This document shows, one piece after another, positions 26,889-35,101 of a stretch of DNA of 64,000 bases; position 1 is the stretch's first letter; the number at the start of each line of letters is the position of its first letter. Where the stretch lies: the NCBI RefSeq assembly GCF_900086705.1, contig NZ_LT575483.1:3577533-3641532 (forward strand). Reading direction: 5' to 3'. Below the pieces are notes generated by a model. The model was not told the DNA's origin, did not search any database, and saw nothing but the letters and a program-made list of their open reading frames with translations. The stretch comes from Massilibacillus massiliensis (GTDB lineage: Bacteria > Bacillota > Negativicutes > FLKF01). The position numbers were made by a program, and so were the translations under genes.

Positions 26889-26912
26889 CTGGGGCAATTA
26901 TGTAATTGCCTC
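26889..26912. terminator. Bidirectional terminator between convergent genes
   Basis: GGGGCAATTA pairs with TAATTGCCTC (loop TG). It lies between the L,D-transpeptidase stop and the stop of the convergent YdcF-like gene and could serve both. The T-runs are poor. Confidence 0.5.
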
Positions 26913-26920
26913 AGTTATAT

Positions 26921-27598
26921 CTAGTTATGATCATCAGTAATGTTACCATCACCGTTAATTGGTATTGTATCGCCTAAAAAAGTTGGTTTTGGTTGAATGA
27001 ATTTGGCCAAAAAGAAATCTTTATTTCTAGCGGCAACTTCTCGTATCTTATAATTTCTCATCTGCGTAGCGTTATATTCGCGTGGATCAGACGCAATCCC
27101 ATACGCTTCAATTCCTAATTCTCTAGCAATAAAAATGGCTCTGGAAAGATGATACCCTTGTGTTACAATAATCATCTTTTTTACTTTAAAGATATCGCGT
27201 GCTCTATAGATGCTTTCATATGTACTGAATCCAGCATGATCCATAAAGATATTTGAGGGCAGTATATTCTTGTCTTTAAGGAAAAGCTTCATGGCATTTA
27301 CTTCATCGTAGTCTTCTTGCCCGTGATCGCCACTGACAATGATTTTATCTGATTTGCTACATGCATAGAGCTCTTCTGCTATACTTAGTCGATCGTTGAG
27401 CATATCTGATACCCGCCCATCTGGATAAACGTATGCACCGAGAACAAGGATTGCATCTGTTTTTACAGACGTATCAGCAGTAAGTATGTATTGTTGAGCG
27501 CTTTGTTCAACGTATTTGTTAATAGAAAAAAAAACTATAGCAATCGTTACTGCTAAAGGTATAGATAGTTTAAGCGTTCGGGCAATAAATGATTTCAA
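26921..27598 (-). CDS. YdcF/SanA-like DUF218 protein
   Basis: 225 residues with an N-terminal membrane anchor (LSIPLAVTIAIVFFSI). The DUF218 pattern is clear: DAILVLGAYVYPDG, then IIVSGDHGQEDYDEVNAMK, then IIVTQGYHLSRAIFIA. SanA and related proteins affect envelope permeability and polysaccharide or lipid carriers in diderm bacteria; the reaction is not established. An ATG start follows at the end of a divergent region shared with the gene at 27752. Confidence 0.82.
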   Translation of the reverse strand: MKSFIARTLKLSIPLAVTIAIVFFSINKYVEQSAQQYILTADTSVKTDAILVLGAYVYPDGRVSDMLNDRLSIAEELYACSKSDKIIVSGDHGQEDYDEVNAMKLFLKDKNILPSNIFMDHAGFSTYESIYRARDIFKVKKMIIVTQGYHLSRAIFIARELGIEAYGIASDPREYNATQMRNYKIREVAARNKDFFLAKFIQPKPTFLGDTIPINGDGNITDDHN

Positions 27599-27751
27599 TA
27601 AAAATCCACTCTTTCCATATTTTATTTTGAGTATAATTCGTCATACTTCCCCAAAATCCTTCCTATGGAGGAGATTAATGAAACGTCAAAGCACTGAGTC
27701 TTTTGACAAAAAAGAGTAGGATTGTTTTGATTTAAAAAGGGAGAGGAAAAA

Positions 27752-28498
27752 ATGAGTGAAAATAAAAGGTTTAGAAGTATCTATATGCTGTTCATTAGTT
27801 TAGTGCTCAGTCTTATAATGCTGGGGATTCATGGAAGGGCTTTAGCTGGCGTAAATGAACAACAGTATGTAAATGAGGGATTCAGCCTCATTCTGCCTGA
27901 GAATTGGGAAGAGATACCTTACAGTGTTGTGAAAGATTATGAAAAAGCACTGAATGAAACGATTGCAAAGGGGCATGAACAAGCTTATGCGCATGCTTTT
28001 AAATTGAAATATGCGAAAGAGCCATTTGAATATCCAAATATACTTATTCAGATAACTAAAAACGGAAAAATTCCAATTAGGCAGTTAGAAAAAATTAAAA
28101 ACTACGATTTTAATAAAACAAATGATACTATAGAAAAACAAACCCAACATTTGATATCGCAGATAAACATAAATGAACAAGTATATGATTCGCAATCACA
28201 AATTATTTGGCTCAAAACCACAGCTGTAGTGCAAGGGGAAAATATTCAAGGTATTTCTGCGATTATTCCTACAGAGCACGGATATATTCAAATGAATTAT
28301 TCATCACTAGCATCAGTAAGTCATAAATATGAGGGAGATTTTTTAGCTATTGTAAATTCCGTTAAGATTTCTGATGCTGAACGATATAAAACGAATTGGT
28401 TTCAGGGTGTATTTACTCATAAAATGCTTATGGAAAGCATTTTATATGCAGTGATAGCCATGGGGATAGCTTTTATTTTGAAAATAAGGAAAAACTAA
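27752..28498 (+). CDS. Exported protein with C-terminal membrane anchor, unknown function
   Basis: 248 residues, ATG after GGGAGAGG. A signal peptide ends near GIHGRALAG (residue ~33). A ~180-residue outer domain follows, with GFSLILPENWEEIPY, a motif shared by PsbP/DUF1795-like stress proteins. A C-terminal helix (ILYAVIAMGIAFIL) precedes KIRKN. It therefore faces the outside with a short inner tail. Function unknown. Confidence 0.62.
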   Translation: MSENKRFRSIYMLFISLVLSLIMLGIHGRALAGVNEQQYVNEGFSLILPENWEEIPYSVVKDYEKALNETIAKGHEQAYAHAFKLKYAKEPFEYPNILIQITKNGKIPIRQLEKIKNYDFNKTNDTIEKQTQHLISQININEQVYDSQSQIIWLKTTAVVQGENIQGISAIIPTEHGYIQMNYSSLASVSHKYEGDFLAIVNSVKISDAERYKTNWFQGVFTHKMLMESILYAVIAMGIAFILKIRKN

Positions 28499-28548
28499 CC
28501 TAGTAAGCAATCAAATCATCTAGGAGTGGACCCGAAGGAGAAATTTTG

Positions 28549-28650
28549 GTGGATATAAAGTTTGATTGGAAACTGCATAAACAAGATATAGCGATTCTTA
28601 TATTGTTAGTTGGGCTGATGACTTGGGATGGTGTTGTAACCCCAGTATAA
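28549..28650 (+). pseudogene. 33-codon remnant of a membrane protein
   Basis: GTG 28549 after GAAGGAG opens 33 codons containing DIAILILLVGLMTWDGVV. The frame ends exactly at the edge of the dispersed repeat copy B (TAA 28648-28650). This suggests a gene cut off by that repeat, or a real single-helix peptide. Confidence 0.4.
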
Positions 28651-28743
28651 TAATGGGACAAATGATTTATTTTTACAAAAATAATATGTAAAATGATGTC
28701 ATAAAAAGCAAAACTATGTTACCATTGTATTAATTTAAGTATT
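28650..28743. repeat. Dispersed ~93-bp intergenic repeat, copy B
   Basis: Matches 3778-3870 over its whole length (ATAATGGGACAAATGATTTA at the left). It lies 175 bases upstream of a 4-TM protein gene, as copy A lies 145 bases upstream of another. Confidence 0.7.
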
Positions 28744-28917
28744 ATTTACACAAAGGAAGAATATGTGAAAAGTCTTTCTTGTTTCAAGTTACTTCTTCGG
28801 AGCTTAAAAAATAATTGTAGAAGAACATATTTTTTAGTATATTTAAAATCTTTGATTTAGTAGCTTTATAAATTTCACATGCTCTGATGAGGTGTTTAGT
28901 ATGGATAGGGGAGATGG

Positions 28918-29388
28918 ATGTTGTCAAATAATTTATTCGAGCCGTCGCTAACGAAGGAGAATTATCATGAAATAAAAACGTATGAAATTTCGCGGCTTGT
29001 ATATGTAGCGTTTTTCGGTGGTGTCATACCTATGGTTGTACTGGGGAGTAAAAATGCCAAATGGCTACAAATTGATAAAAAAATGATTGGCTTAATGATC
29101 GCGCTGGGTGTAGTGATTCTATTTATAAAATCAATATTTGTTGGCTTGGTGAATGCCCATTATGTTGAATATGAAGCGAGAACCATTCGTTGGATATATA
29201 ATATTGCTTGTCTCCTGCTTTATTTCGGATATTATTTTCTGATGAAAGCAAAATTTAAACAACATATCATGACCGACGGAGAGGTTCAGCCGATATTGAA
29301 GGATGCAATAATTTGGGGAATTGTTGGTATTTTGATGGAGTTTGCTCTCGGCATGGCTGGGGTGAAAATTGTAGCTTATGCCCTATGA
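28918..29388 (+). CDS. Four-TM membrane protein at the head of a TPR/AAA+ cluster
   Basis: 156 residues, ATG five bases after GGGGAG. Segments: LVYVAFFGGVIPMVVLG, MIGLMIALGVVILFI, WIYNIACLLLYFGYYFL and IIWGIVGILMEFALGMAGV. Between helices two and three is a charged loop (NAHYVEYEARTIR). It overlaps the TPR gene by 11 bases, so they are translated together. Family not recognised; a membrane partner for the TPR and ATPase proteins is inferred. Confidence 0.65.
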   Translation: MLSNNLFEPSLTKENYHEIKTYEISRLVYVAFFGGVIPMVVLGSKNAKWLQIDKKMIGLMIALGVVILFIKSIFVGLVNAHYVEYEARTIRWIYNIACLLLYFGYYFLMKAKFKQHIMTDGEVQPILKDAIIWGIVGILMEFALGMAGVKIVAYAL

Positions 29389-30259
29389 TATTGCAACACG
29401 AAATTTATTGAATGAGGCGCAGCATTATTATGCTTTGGAGCGTTATCAGAAGTCACTGGACAAGCTTGACCAATTGATGTCTATGCATCCAAATGACAGC
29501 GAGATATTGTATATGACAGCAAGTTCTTTGTTTTGTCTTAACCGATATGATGAGGCGACTGATTACTGTCGACAAGCTTTGACCAATGGTTTTTTTGTGG
29601 TAGATTGCTATTATTTGCTGGGGCGAATTTTCATGGAGACAAACCAGTATGTGGAAGCGGAAGCGTATTTTCTTGAAGCGCTGAAAAACAGTCCAGAAAG
29701 AGCGGATATCATGGCAGTCTATGGATATCTGATGATAAAAACAGGGCATGATAAGAAATCTCGTCAACTGATAGAAGAGGCGCTAAGCATAGACCCTTCT
29801 GATGAAGTTGTCCTACAATATCACTTTTATTACCATCTTGCTAAAAACAATCGCAATGATCAGGTCGAAGCTCTTAGAAAATATTTGCAAACTTCTGATA
29901 GTGAAGTGAGAAAGCTAATTCAGATTGGAATAATGGAATATAGCAACGACAATTATAAGGCTGCTCAGGAAAATTTTAGGGAGGCATTTCTTCTAGACCC
30001 AACTAACGAGGAGATTCTGTCCAGTTTGAAGGAGTTAGAGCAAGCTGCCAGTATATTTTATTTTCCGCAACGTATGATTGATAAAATTGGTGGACCTGCC
30101 GTTGTCTGGATCGGGATGATTGTTTTTGTTCTGAGCTTACGGGCGTTGGGATTTCCAAAAGCAGCTGGAACTGTGAGTGTAATATATATTGCGATTTGTG
30201 TTTATTCATGGATGATTCCTTTCGTGTATAAGGTCATTGAAAAATGTAAGAAATGTTGA
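29378..30259 (+). CDS. TPR-repeat protein with C-terminal membrane segments
   Basis: 293 residues. Residues ~5-225 form about six tetratricopeptide repeats (YQKSLDKLDQLMSMHPND, YVEAEAYFLEALKNSPE, YKAAQENFREAFLLDPTN). Two hydrophobic helices end the chain (VVWIGMIVFVLSL and VSVIYIAICVYSWMIPFVY). The repeats would lie in the cytoplasm as a docking surface at the membrane. It is coupled to the 4-TM gene upstream and lies 39 bases before the AAA+ gene. Confidence 0.78.
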   Translation: MPYDIATRNLLNEAQHYYALERYQKSLDKLDQLMSMHPNDSEILYMTASSLFCLNRYDEATDYCRQALTNGFFVVDCYYLLGRIFMETNQYVEAEAYFLEALKNSPERADIMAVYGYLMIKTGHDKKSRQLIEEALSIDPSDEVVLQYHFYYHLAKNNRNDQVEALRKYLQTSDSEVRKLIQIGIMEYSNDNYKAAQENFREAFLLDPTNEEILSSLKELEQAASIFYFPQRMIDKIGGPAVVWIGMIVFVLSLRALGFPKAAGTVSVIYIAICVYSWMIPFVYKVIEKCKKC

Positions 30260-30298
30260 AAGTGAAAATGGCTAATGTCTGCAGATCGGAGAGAAGAA

Positions 30299-31546
30299 AT
30301 GGATAAAATTGAGCTGATTCAAAAGATGATCGAACAAGACTGCACAAATGCCTACGCATGGTATCTGCTTGGTGTGGAATATTGTGAACAGGAAACTGAA
30401 AGTCAAGCTTTGCAAGCGTTCTCAGAGGCACTTAAATATGGGGATGAAGTGTTAAAAGATAAGATTTTTACTGAACTGGGGAAGATCGCAAATAGAAAGC
30501 AGGATGAAGCTCCACTGCTTAGCCCGGAACAAGAAAATGAAAAAGCGGAGGCGTTGCATTCAGAGCTGACGGAAAGGTCGGATGATGCACAAGAAGAGAC
30601 TGACAGAGCGGATAACCTTATATCATTAAAAGTTATCGAGGGCGGAAAACGTAGTGGCTTTAGTCTAGATCAAGAAACGCCTATTGTTCGATTTCGTGAT
30701 GTTGGTGGATTGGAAAATCTCAAAGAGATTATCAGAATGAAAATCATAAAACCTTTCAATAATCCTGGTTTATTTGATCGATTCAGGAAAAAAACGGGGG
30801 GCGGAATTTTACTTTTTGGACCTCCAGGCTGTGGAAAAACATATATTGCAAAGGCTACTGCAGGAGAATGTAACGCGAATTTTATTCCTGTACATATTAC
30901 TGATATTCTTGATCCTTATTTGGGGATGAGCTCGCAGAATATTAAAGATATATTTGAGAATGCAAGGACTAAAAAACCCTGTATTCTGTTTTTTGATGAA
31001 ATTGATACAGTAGGGTATAACAGAGCCAAACTATCATCTGAACATATGCGTCCTATCGTCGATCATCTATTGGCAGAAATTGAAGGCATTGACTCTAGTA
31101 CAGATAAATTATTGATTATTGGGGCGACCAATATGCCCTGGGATGTGGATTCTGCTTTTAAGAGACCTGGAAGATTTGATAAAACAGTTTTCGTTCCGCC
31201 ACCAGATGAAGCTGCTCGGGTCTCTATATTCAAGCTGAAATTGGATGGTAGACCAGTGGAGACGATAGATTATGCGTTGTTGGCGAAAGCGACAGATGTA
31301 TATTCTGGTGCTGATATCGATAATGTGGTCGAAGTTGCGACGGAGAATGTGATTCAGGAGATACTGTCATCAGGTATAGAACGCCCTATCTCAATGAAGG
31401 ATCTGATTGACGCGATTAAAAGCACGAGACCTTCTACAATCGAGTGGCTGAGAACGATAAAAAACTATGTAAAGTATGCCAATCAAGCTGGATTGTATGA
31501 TGATGTGGAAAGCTATTTATCCAGTCATAAGAAGATATTGGGCTAG
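30299..31546 (+). CDS. TPR-AAA+ ATPase (Cdc48/FtsH-type single module)
   Basis: 415 residues from ATG 30299 (GGAGAG eight bases before); ATG 30275 is in frame but has no site. The N-terminal ~120 residues are TPR-like and acidic. The AAA module has Walker A GPPGCGKT (~174), Walker B CILFFDEIDT (~230) and the second region of homology GATNMPWDVDSAFKRPGRFD with its arginine finger. It ends with a helical lid (GADIDNVVEVATENV). There is no protease or membrane segment, so it likely remodels a partner brought by the neighbouring TPR/membrane proteins. Its target is unknown. Confidence 0.85.
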   Translation: MDKIELIQKMIEQDCTNAYAWYLLGVEYCEQETESQALQAFSEALKYGDEVLKDKIFTELGKIANRKQDEAPLLSPEQENEKAEALHSELTERSDDAQEETDRADNLISLKVIEGGKRSGFSLDQETPIVRFRDVGGLENLKEIIRMKIIKPFNNPGLFDRFRKKTGGGILLFGPPGCGKTYIAKATAGECNANFIPVHITDILDPYLGMSSQNIKDIFENARTKKPCILFFDEIDTVGYNRAKLSSEHMRPIVDHLLAEIEGIDSSTDKLLIIGATNMPWDVDSAFKRPGRFDKTVFVPPPDEAARVSIFKLKLDGRPVETIDYALLAKATDVYSGADIDNVVEVATENVIQEILSSGIERPISMKDLIDAIKSTRPSTIEWLRTIKNYVKYANQAGLYDDVESYLSSHKKILG

Positions 31547-31705
31547 TAGCGGATAGTTCTATGGAGTGGCTAGTCTCAGCTTCTAATTGCTGTGGCTTTA
31601 GCCGTACAAATGAAATAAAGATAAAAAGTGAAAAAAGAATGATATTTGATAGAAATATCAAGATATATTTAATCGTTCGAATTTGCAGGAAAGGTGAGAT
31701 GAAGT

Positions 31706-32440
31706 TTGAAAATGAAAAAATATTTTATGATATTTGTTATAGTAATTGCTGGTTTATTGATATCTGGTATTGGATATGTACAACAGAAAGAAACATCGCC
31801 TAGTGTTCTCTGGATGAATGGAACTTTTGCTGTTTTGACGGAGTTAAATGGGGCGGATTATACGATCTTTGGCACGGTGGAAATGAATGAAGAAAATAAA
31901 CAAAGGGAGATTCAGGCGCTGAGCGAGTGGTGGGACGTTACGGATCGAACAAGTGCGGATGAAACGTTGGATTGGCTTCTGCGTGAGGGGCATCGTAAGG
32001 ATTATGTTCTGACGATGCAAAGGATGGTACAAAGCGGCGCAGACAAAATGACCCAGGCAGAATTGCTTGCATTCACGCAAGAAGTTACAGGCGATGAAAC
32101 CAAAGGATATTACCTTGCCAATGCATATTATAATTATAAAAAATATGGACCAAAGGCAATCGATGCATGGGACTACTGTCGGGCAATGTCTTTGATCTCC
32201 TGGTATTATGTTGCTGGTTACTATAGTGAGAGTGAAGCGATGAACAAATCTCTTGAAGTGGCACAAATAATGCAGACGAAGTTTTCATCGTGGGATGCGC
32301 TGATGGACAGTTATTTCAGGGGATATGAATATTGGGCAGAAAGCAGCAGTGATGAACGCCGAAGCATTTATGAAGAGATTAAAACAAGAAGCGATAGTCC
32401 TTACCATTTGAATTGGAATTTGGTTTTTAATAAAAATTAA
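31706..32440 (+). CDS. DUF1266 domain protein with N-terminal membrane anchor
   Basis: 244 residues. TTG 31706 lies seven bases after AAGGTGAG; ATG 31712 is the alternative. A membrane helix (IFVIVIAGLLISGIGYV) precedes the soluble part. WDYCRAMSLISWYYVAGYYS and SWDALMDSYFRGYEYW (residues ~155-215) are the DUF1266 signature. DUF1266 proteins have no known activity but recur near toxin and secretion loci. It closes the cluster begun at 28918 and has its own ribosome site 160 bases after the ATPase. Confidence 0.75.
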   Translation: MKMKKYFMIFVIVIAGLLISGIGYVQQKETSPSVLWMNGTFAVLTELNGADYTIFGTVEMNEENKQREIQALSEWWDVTDRTSADETLDWLLREGHRKDYVLTMQRMVQSGADKMTQAELLAFTQEVTGDETKGYYLANAYYNYKKYGPKAIDAWDYCRAMSLISWYYVAGYYSESEAMNKSLEVAQIMQTKFSSWDALMDSYFRGYEYWAESSSDERRSIYEEIKTRSDSPYHLNWNLVFNKN

Positions 32441-32474
32441 TAAATTTTATATTTAAATAGTGTTTGGTGAACAA

Positions 32475-32513
32475 AAATAAGGGAGCGGTGAGAAACCACT
32501 CCCTTATTTTTGT
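32475..32513 (+). terminator. Intrinsic terminator after the DUF1266 gene
   Basis: AAATAAGGGAG pairs with CTCCCTTATTT, followed by TTG and T-rich sequence. Confidence 0.82.
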
Positions 32514-32609
32514 TCGCTTCGGATTGAATTTATTCGAGGCTAAAATTTAATTATATATAGGCTTAAATAAAAAAAGTCAGCAAGATACGTAATACAAGGT
32601 GAGAAATTT

Positions 32610-32921
32610 TTAGTTGCAAATTTCAATATAATTTGCAAGATTGCGATCTACCTGCTGTTGCTGTAGGTCGTCTAGCCACAATGGAATAGCCCATTCTTGC
32701 CTATGATCAATCGTGATAAACCACTGCAATCCATTATCATAAGAAAGAAATGAGTAAGCTAGAAACACCCATGTTTCACCTGGTTTATGCGTTGTGCCAT
32801 CGGCATCTATAAAGTCTTTTATGACGCGATATGTTTTGCCTTTTGCAAGAATGCCTCTTTCTGTTCCTATGTTTACGGCTTTTAGATTACTCCAAAACCC
32901 CAATTCTTTTGGACCGATCAT
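32610..32921 (-). CDS. DUF3601 domain protein
   Basis: 103 residues. GKTYRVIKDFIDADG, then GETWVFLAYSFLSYDNGL and QEWAIPLWLDD, is the DUF3601 pattern, small proteins common in polymorphic toxin neighbourhoods as probable immunity proteins. Minus strand with AGGTGATG at the start. No toxin lies next to it, so it may be an orphan immunity gene. Confidence 0.7.
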   Translation of the reverse strand: MIGPKELGFWSNLKAVNIGTERGILAKGKTYRVIKDFIDADGTTHKPGETWVFLAYSFLSYDNGLQWFITIDHRQEWAIPLWLDDLQQQQVDRNLANYIEICN

Positions 32922-33234
32922 TTCATCACCTCAATTTATTGAAGATATATTAAATTTCATCTAACCTAGCGATTCGTTTATTTTTTTATTTAAATTATTA
33001 TATCGGTTATTTTCAAGTTTTACAATCTGAAGTGGCAGCTTGTAGTTAACCTACCTTCGCATTAGTTTATAAGTGGAACGGATTTAGATTTTTTCTAATG
33101 TATTCACATACATATTTAAATTTATTGATAAGATAGAAACGACTAAATTTTAGTCGTTTTTTTATGGTCTTTTTTCTACCAGGATAAAATAAGTTGTTAC
33201 ATAATCGTTTTTTACAAGGTGGTGCGGTGAATCA
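32922..33234. other. Gene-free stretch with a partial repeat and a terminator
   Basis: It contains TAGTTTATAAGTGGAACG at about 33066-33083, shared with 36773-36790, and the hairpin AAACGACTAAA/TTTAGTCGTTT with a T-run (33137-33168). No ORF with a ribosome site is seen until the GGTGG before 33235. Confidence 0.55.
33137..33168 (+). terminator. Intrinsic terminator of an unseen transcript, or leader attenuator
   Basis: AAACGACTAAA pairs with TTTAGTCGTTT, then TTTT. No gene precedes it on the plus strand within 200 bases, so it ends either read-through from upstream or a short RNA. Confidence 0.6.
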
Positions 33235-34281
33235 ATGGTATATGCAAAGATACAGGCTATAGGTACTGCGGTGCCTAAGTATTCTATAACGCAGGACGAT
33301 GTAAAAGAGTTTGCTTGTCAACTATTTGGTCAGTCTTATAAAGATATAAATCGCTTGCTTACTATATTTGACCATAGTCATATTCATCGAAGATATTTAG
33401 CTATGCCTAAAGTATGGTATCAAAGTGAACATTCATTTGCAGAGGCGAATGCAATATATAAAGAGGTTGGACTAGACTTAGCAGAACGGGCCTGCTTGGC
33501 GGCTATACGAGAGGCAGGAATAAAGACAGACGAGATTGGCATGATCCTATTTGTTTCTTCAACCGGTATTGCTACACCGACTTTCGATGCATTGCTGATT
33601 GAGAAATTAGGCTTAAAGGCAGATACAAAACGTGTACCTATATGGGGATTGGGGTGTGCCGGCGGAGTCGCTGGTTTGGCTAGGGCTGCAGAGTTTGCGA
33701 AAATGCTGCCGGGAAAATCGGTATTAATCGTAGGATTAGAATTGTGCAGTTTAACTTTTCAATGCAATGATTTTTCAAAAGCCAATTTAGTGGGGACGAG
33801 TCTGTTTGCAGATGGTGCAGCGGCGGTCTTGCTTTCTACGAATGGCGATGGGCCAGAGATCAGAAACAGCTCTAGTCATCTTTTCCCTAAATCAGAAGAC
33901 ATTATGGGATGGGACCTTGTTGAGACTGGTCTAAAAGTCCGATTTTCTAAAAGTATTCCGCAGCTCATTATGAAGTCTCTACCGCAAGTGGTGAGCGATT
34001 CTTGTAGAAGTTGGTATATAGAACCAGATAAAATAGCATACTATATTGTACATCCAGGTGGAGCAAAAGTGATTCAAGCCTATAAAGAAAGTTTAGAATT
34101 AAATGATGATATATTGCAATATGCGGTGCAGACCTTATATAACTATGGCAATATGTCGAGTGTTTCGGTCTTATTTGAATTAAAAGCATTTATGCATCAT
34201 TCTGTAAAGAAAGGAAAGTATGGACTTATGCTGGCATTGGGCCCAGGATTTAGTGCGGAACAGGTGTTGTTTTTATGGTGA
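33235..34281 (+). CDS. bpsA: Type III polyketide synthase (alkylpyrone synthase-like)
   Basis: 348 residues, ATG with a weak GGTG site. The chalcone-synthase triad is visible: Cys141 in GLGCAGGVAG, His273 in YIVHPGG and Asn306 in YGNMSSVSV. Family members condense a fatty acyl starter with malonyl-CoA to alkylpyrones or alkylresorcinols. The next gene is an ICMT-type methyltransferase, the same pair as bpsA-bpsB of Bacillus subtilis that makes alkylpyrone methyl ethers, so the symbol is given by analogy. The product probably resides in the membrane; its role here is unknown. Confidence 0.85.
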   Translation: MVYAKIQAIGTAVPKYSITQDDVKEFACQLFGQSYKDINRLLTIFDHSHIHRRYLAMPKVWYQSEHSFAEANAIYKEVGLDLAERACLAAIREAGIKTDEIGMILFVSSTGIATPTFDALLIEKLGLKADTKRVPIWGLGCAGGVAGLARAAEFAKMLPGKSVLIVGLELCSLTFQCNDFSKANLVGTSLFADGAAAVLLSTNGDGPEIRNSSSHLFPKSEDIMGWDLVETGLKVRFSKSIPQLIMKSLPQVVSDSCRSWYIEPDKIAYYIVHPGGAKVIQAYKESLELNDDILQYAVQTLYNYGNMSSVSVLFELKAFMHHSVKKGKYGLMLALGPGFSAEQVLFLW

Positions 34282-34288
34282 AAAATGA

Positions 34289-34798
34289 ATGATGATTCCT
34301 TTGGTCATACTCATTATTGGGCAAAGAGTTGTTGAATTGTATATTGCCAATCGTAATCGCAGAGCTGTTATAAAATTAGGTGCGAAAGAATATGGTGCAG
34401 AACATTATTATTTATTTTTTTTGCTCCATGTGAGTTGGCTGGCTGGATGGATTTTAGAATCTTATTTAAAAGGGTGGACATTAAATCCGTATTGGTATAT
34501 TTGGTTCATGCTGTTGTTGGGTGCACAAGTTCTTCGTTACTGGTGCATTACGAGCCTAGGAATTTATTGGAATACAAGAATTTTAGTAGTGCCAGGAGGA
34601 AAACGCGTCGCTAAGGGGCCGTATAAATTTTTAAGACATCCCAATTATTTGGCTGTGGTGATAGAATTTATCAGTGTTCCTTTATTATATGGTGCAGTTA
34701 TTACGGCTGTAGCAGCCAGTATATGCAATGCACTGCTTCTACTATATATACGTATTCCTGCCGAAGAAAAAGCACTTGGTTATTTAAAAGCATATTGA
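34289..34798 (+). CDS. bpsB: Isoprenylcysteine carboxyl methyltransferase-family enzyme (BpsB-like)
   Basis: 169 residues, several membrane helices. GPYKFLRHPNYLAVVIEF and the later PAEEKAL are the SAM-binding signature of the ICMT family; residues before it (ITSLGIYWNTRILVVPG) also fit. In Bacillus BpsB O-methylates the alkylpyrones made by BpsA. It starts seven bases after the synthase, so they form an operon. Three ATG codons lie near the start (34285, 34289, 34292); 34289 and 34292 share the frame. Confidence 0.82.
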   Translation: MMIPLVILIIGQRVVELYIANRNRRAVIKLGAKEYGAEHYYLFFLLHVSWLAGWILESYLKGWTLNPYWYIWFMLLLGAQVLRYWCITSLGIYWNTRILVVPGGKRVAKGPYKFLRHPNYLAVVIEFISVPLLYGAVITAVAASICNALLLLYIRIPAEEKALGYLKAY

Positions 34799-34820
34799 GT
34801 CAAAAATTTATCAGTTTATC

Positions 34821-34845
34821 AAAACCGCCGATTCGGCGGTTTTTT
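34821..34845 (+). terminator. Intrinsic terminator of the bpsAB-like operon
   Basis: AAAACCGCCG pairs with CGGCGGTTTT (loop ATT), followed by TTTT. Confidence 0.88.
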
Positions 34846-35014
34846 AGTAGGCGATGCTGATTGCAGAAAATAAATCAAATAGTTGTCTTTATTTTTGCGT
34901 GAAATTTTATATACAACGTAGCGACAAAAAACTACATAGAAAAACAAAATCTAACATTATGATTACATTATAAAAATACTTTTGTATTAATTGAACAAAA
35001 TCTAATTTAAATTG

Positions 35015-35044
35015 TTGACAAGCCTTATGGAAAAGTAGTATTAT
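35015..35044 (+). promoter_or_regulatory. Sigma-A-type promoter of guaB
   Basis: TTGACA (35015-35020) and TATTAT (35039-35044) are separated by 18 bases, about 55 bases before the guaB start. No purine riboswitch fold is evident in the short leader. Confidence 0.65.
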
Positions 35045-35101
35045 ACAAAACAATATTAAATGCGCTGTAAATTTAAATTTTAAGAAAAGAAGGGGTATAA
35101 A

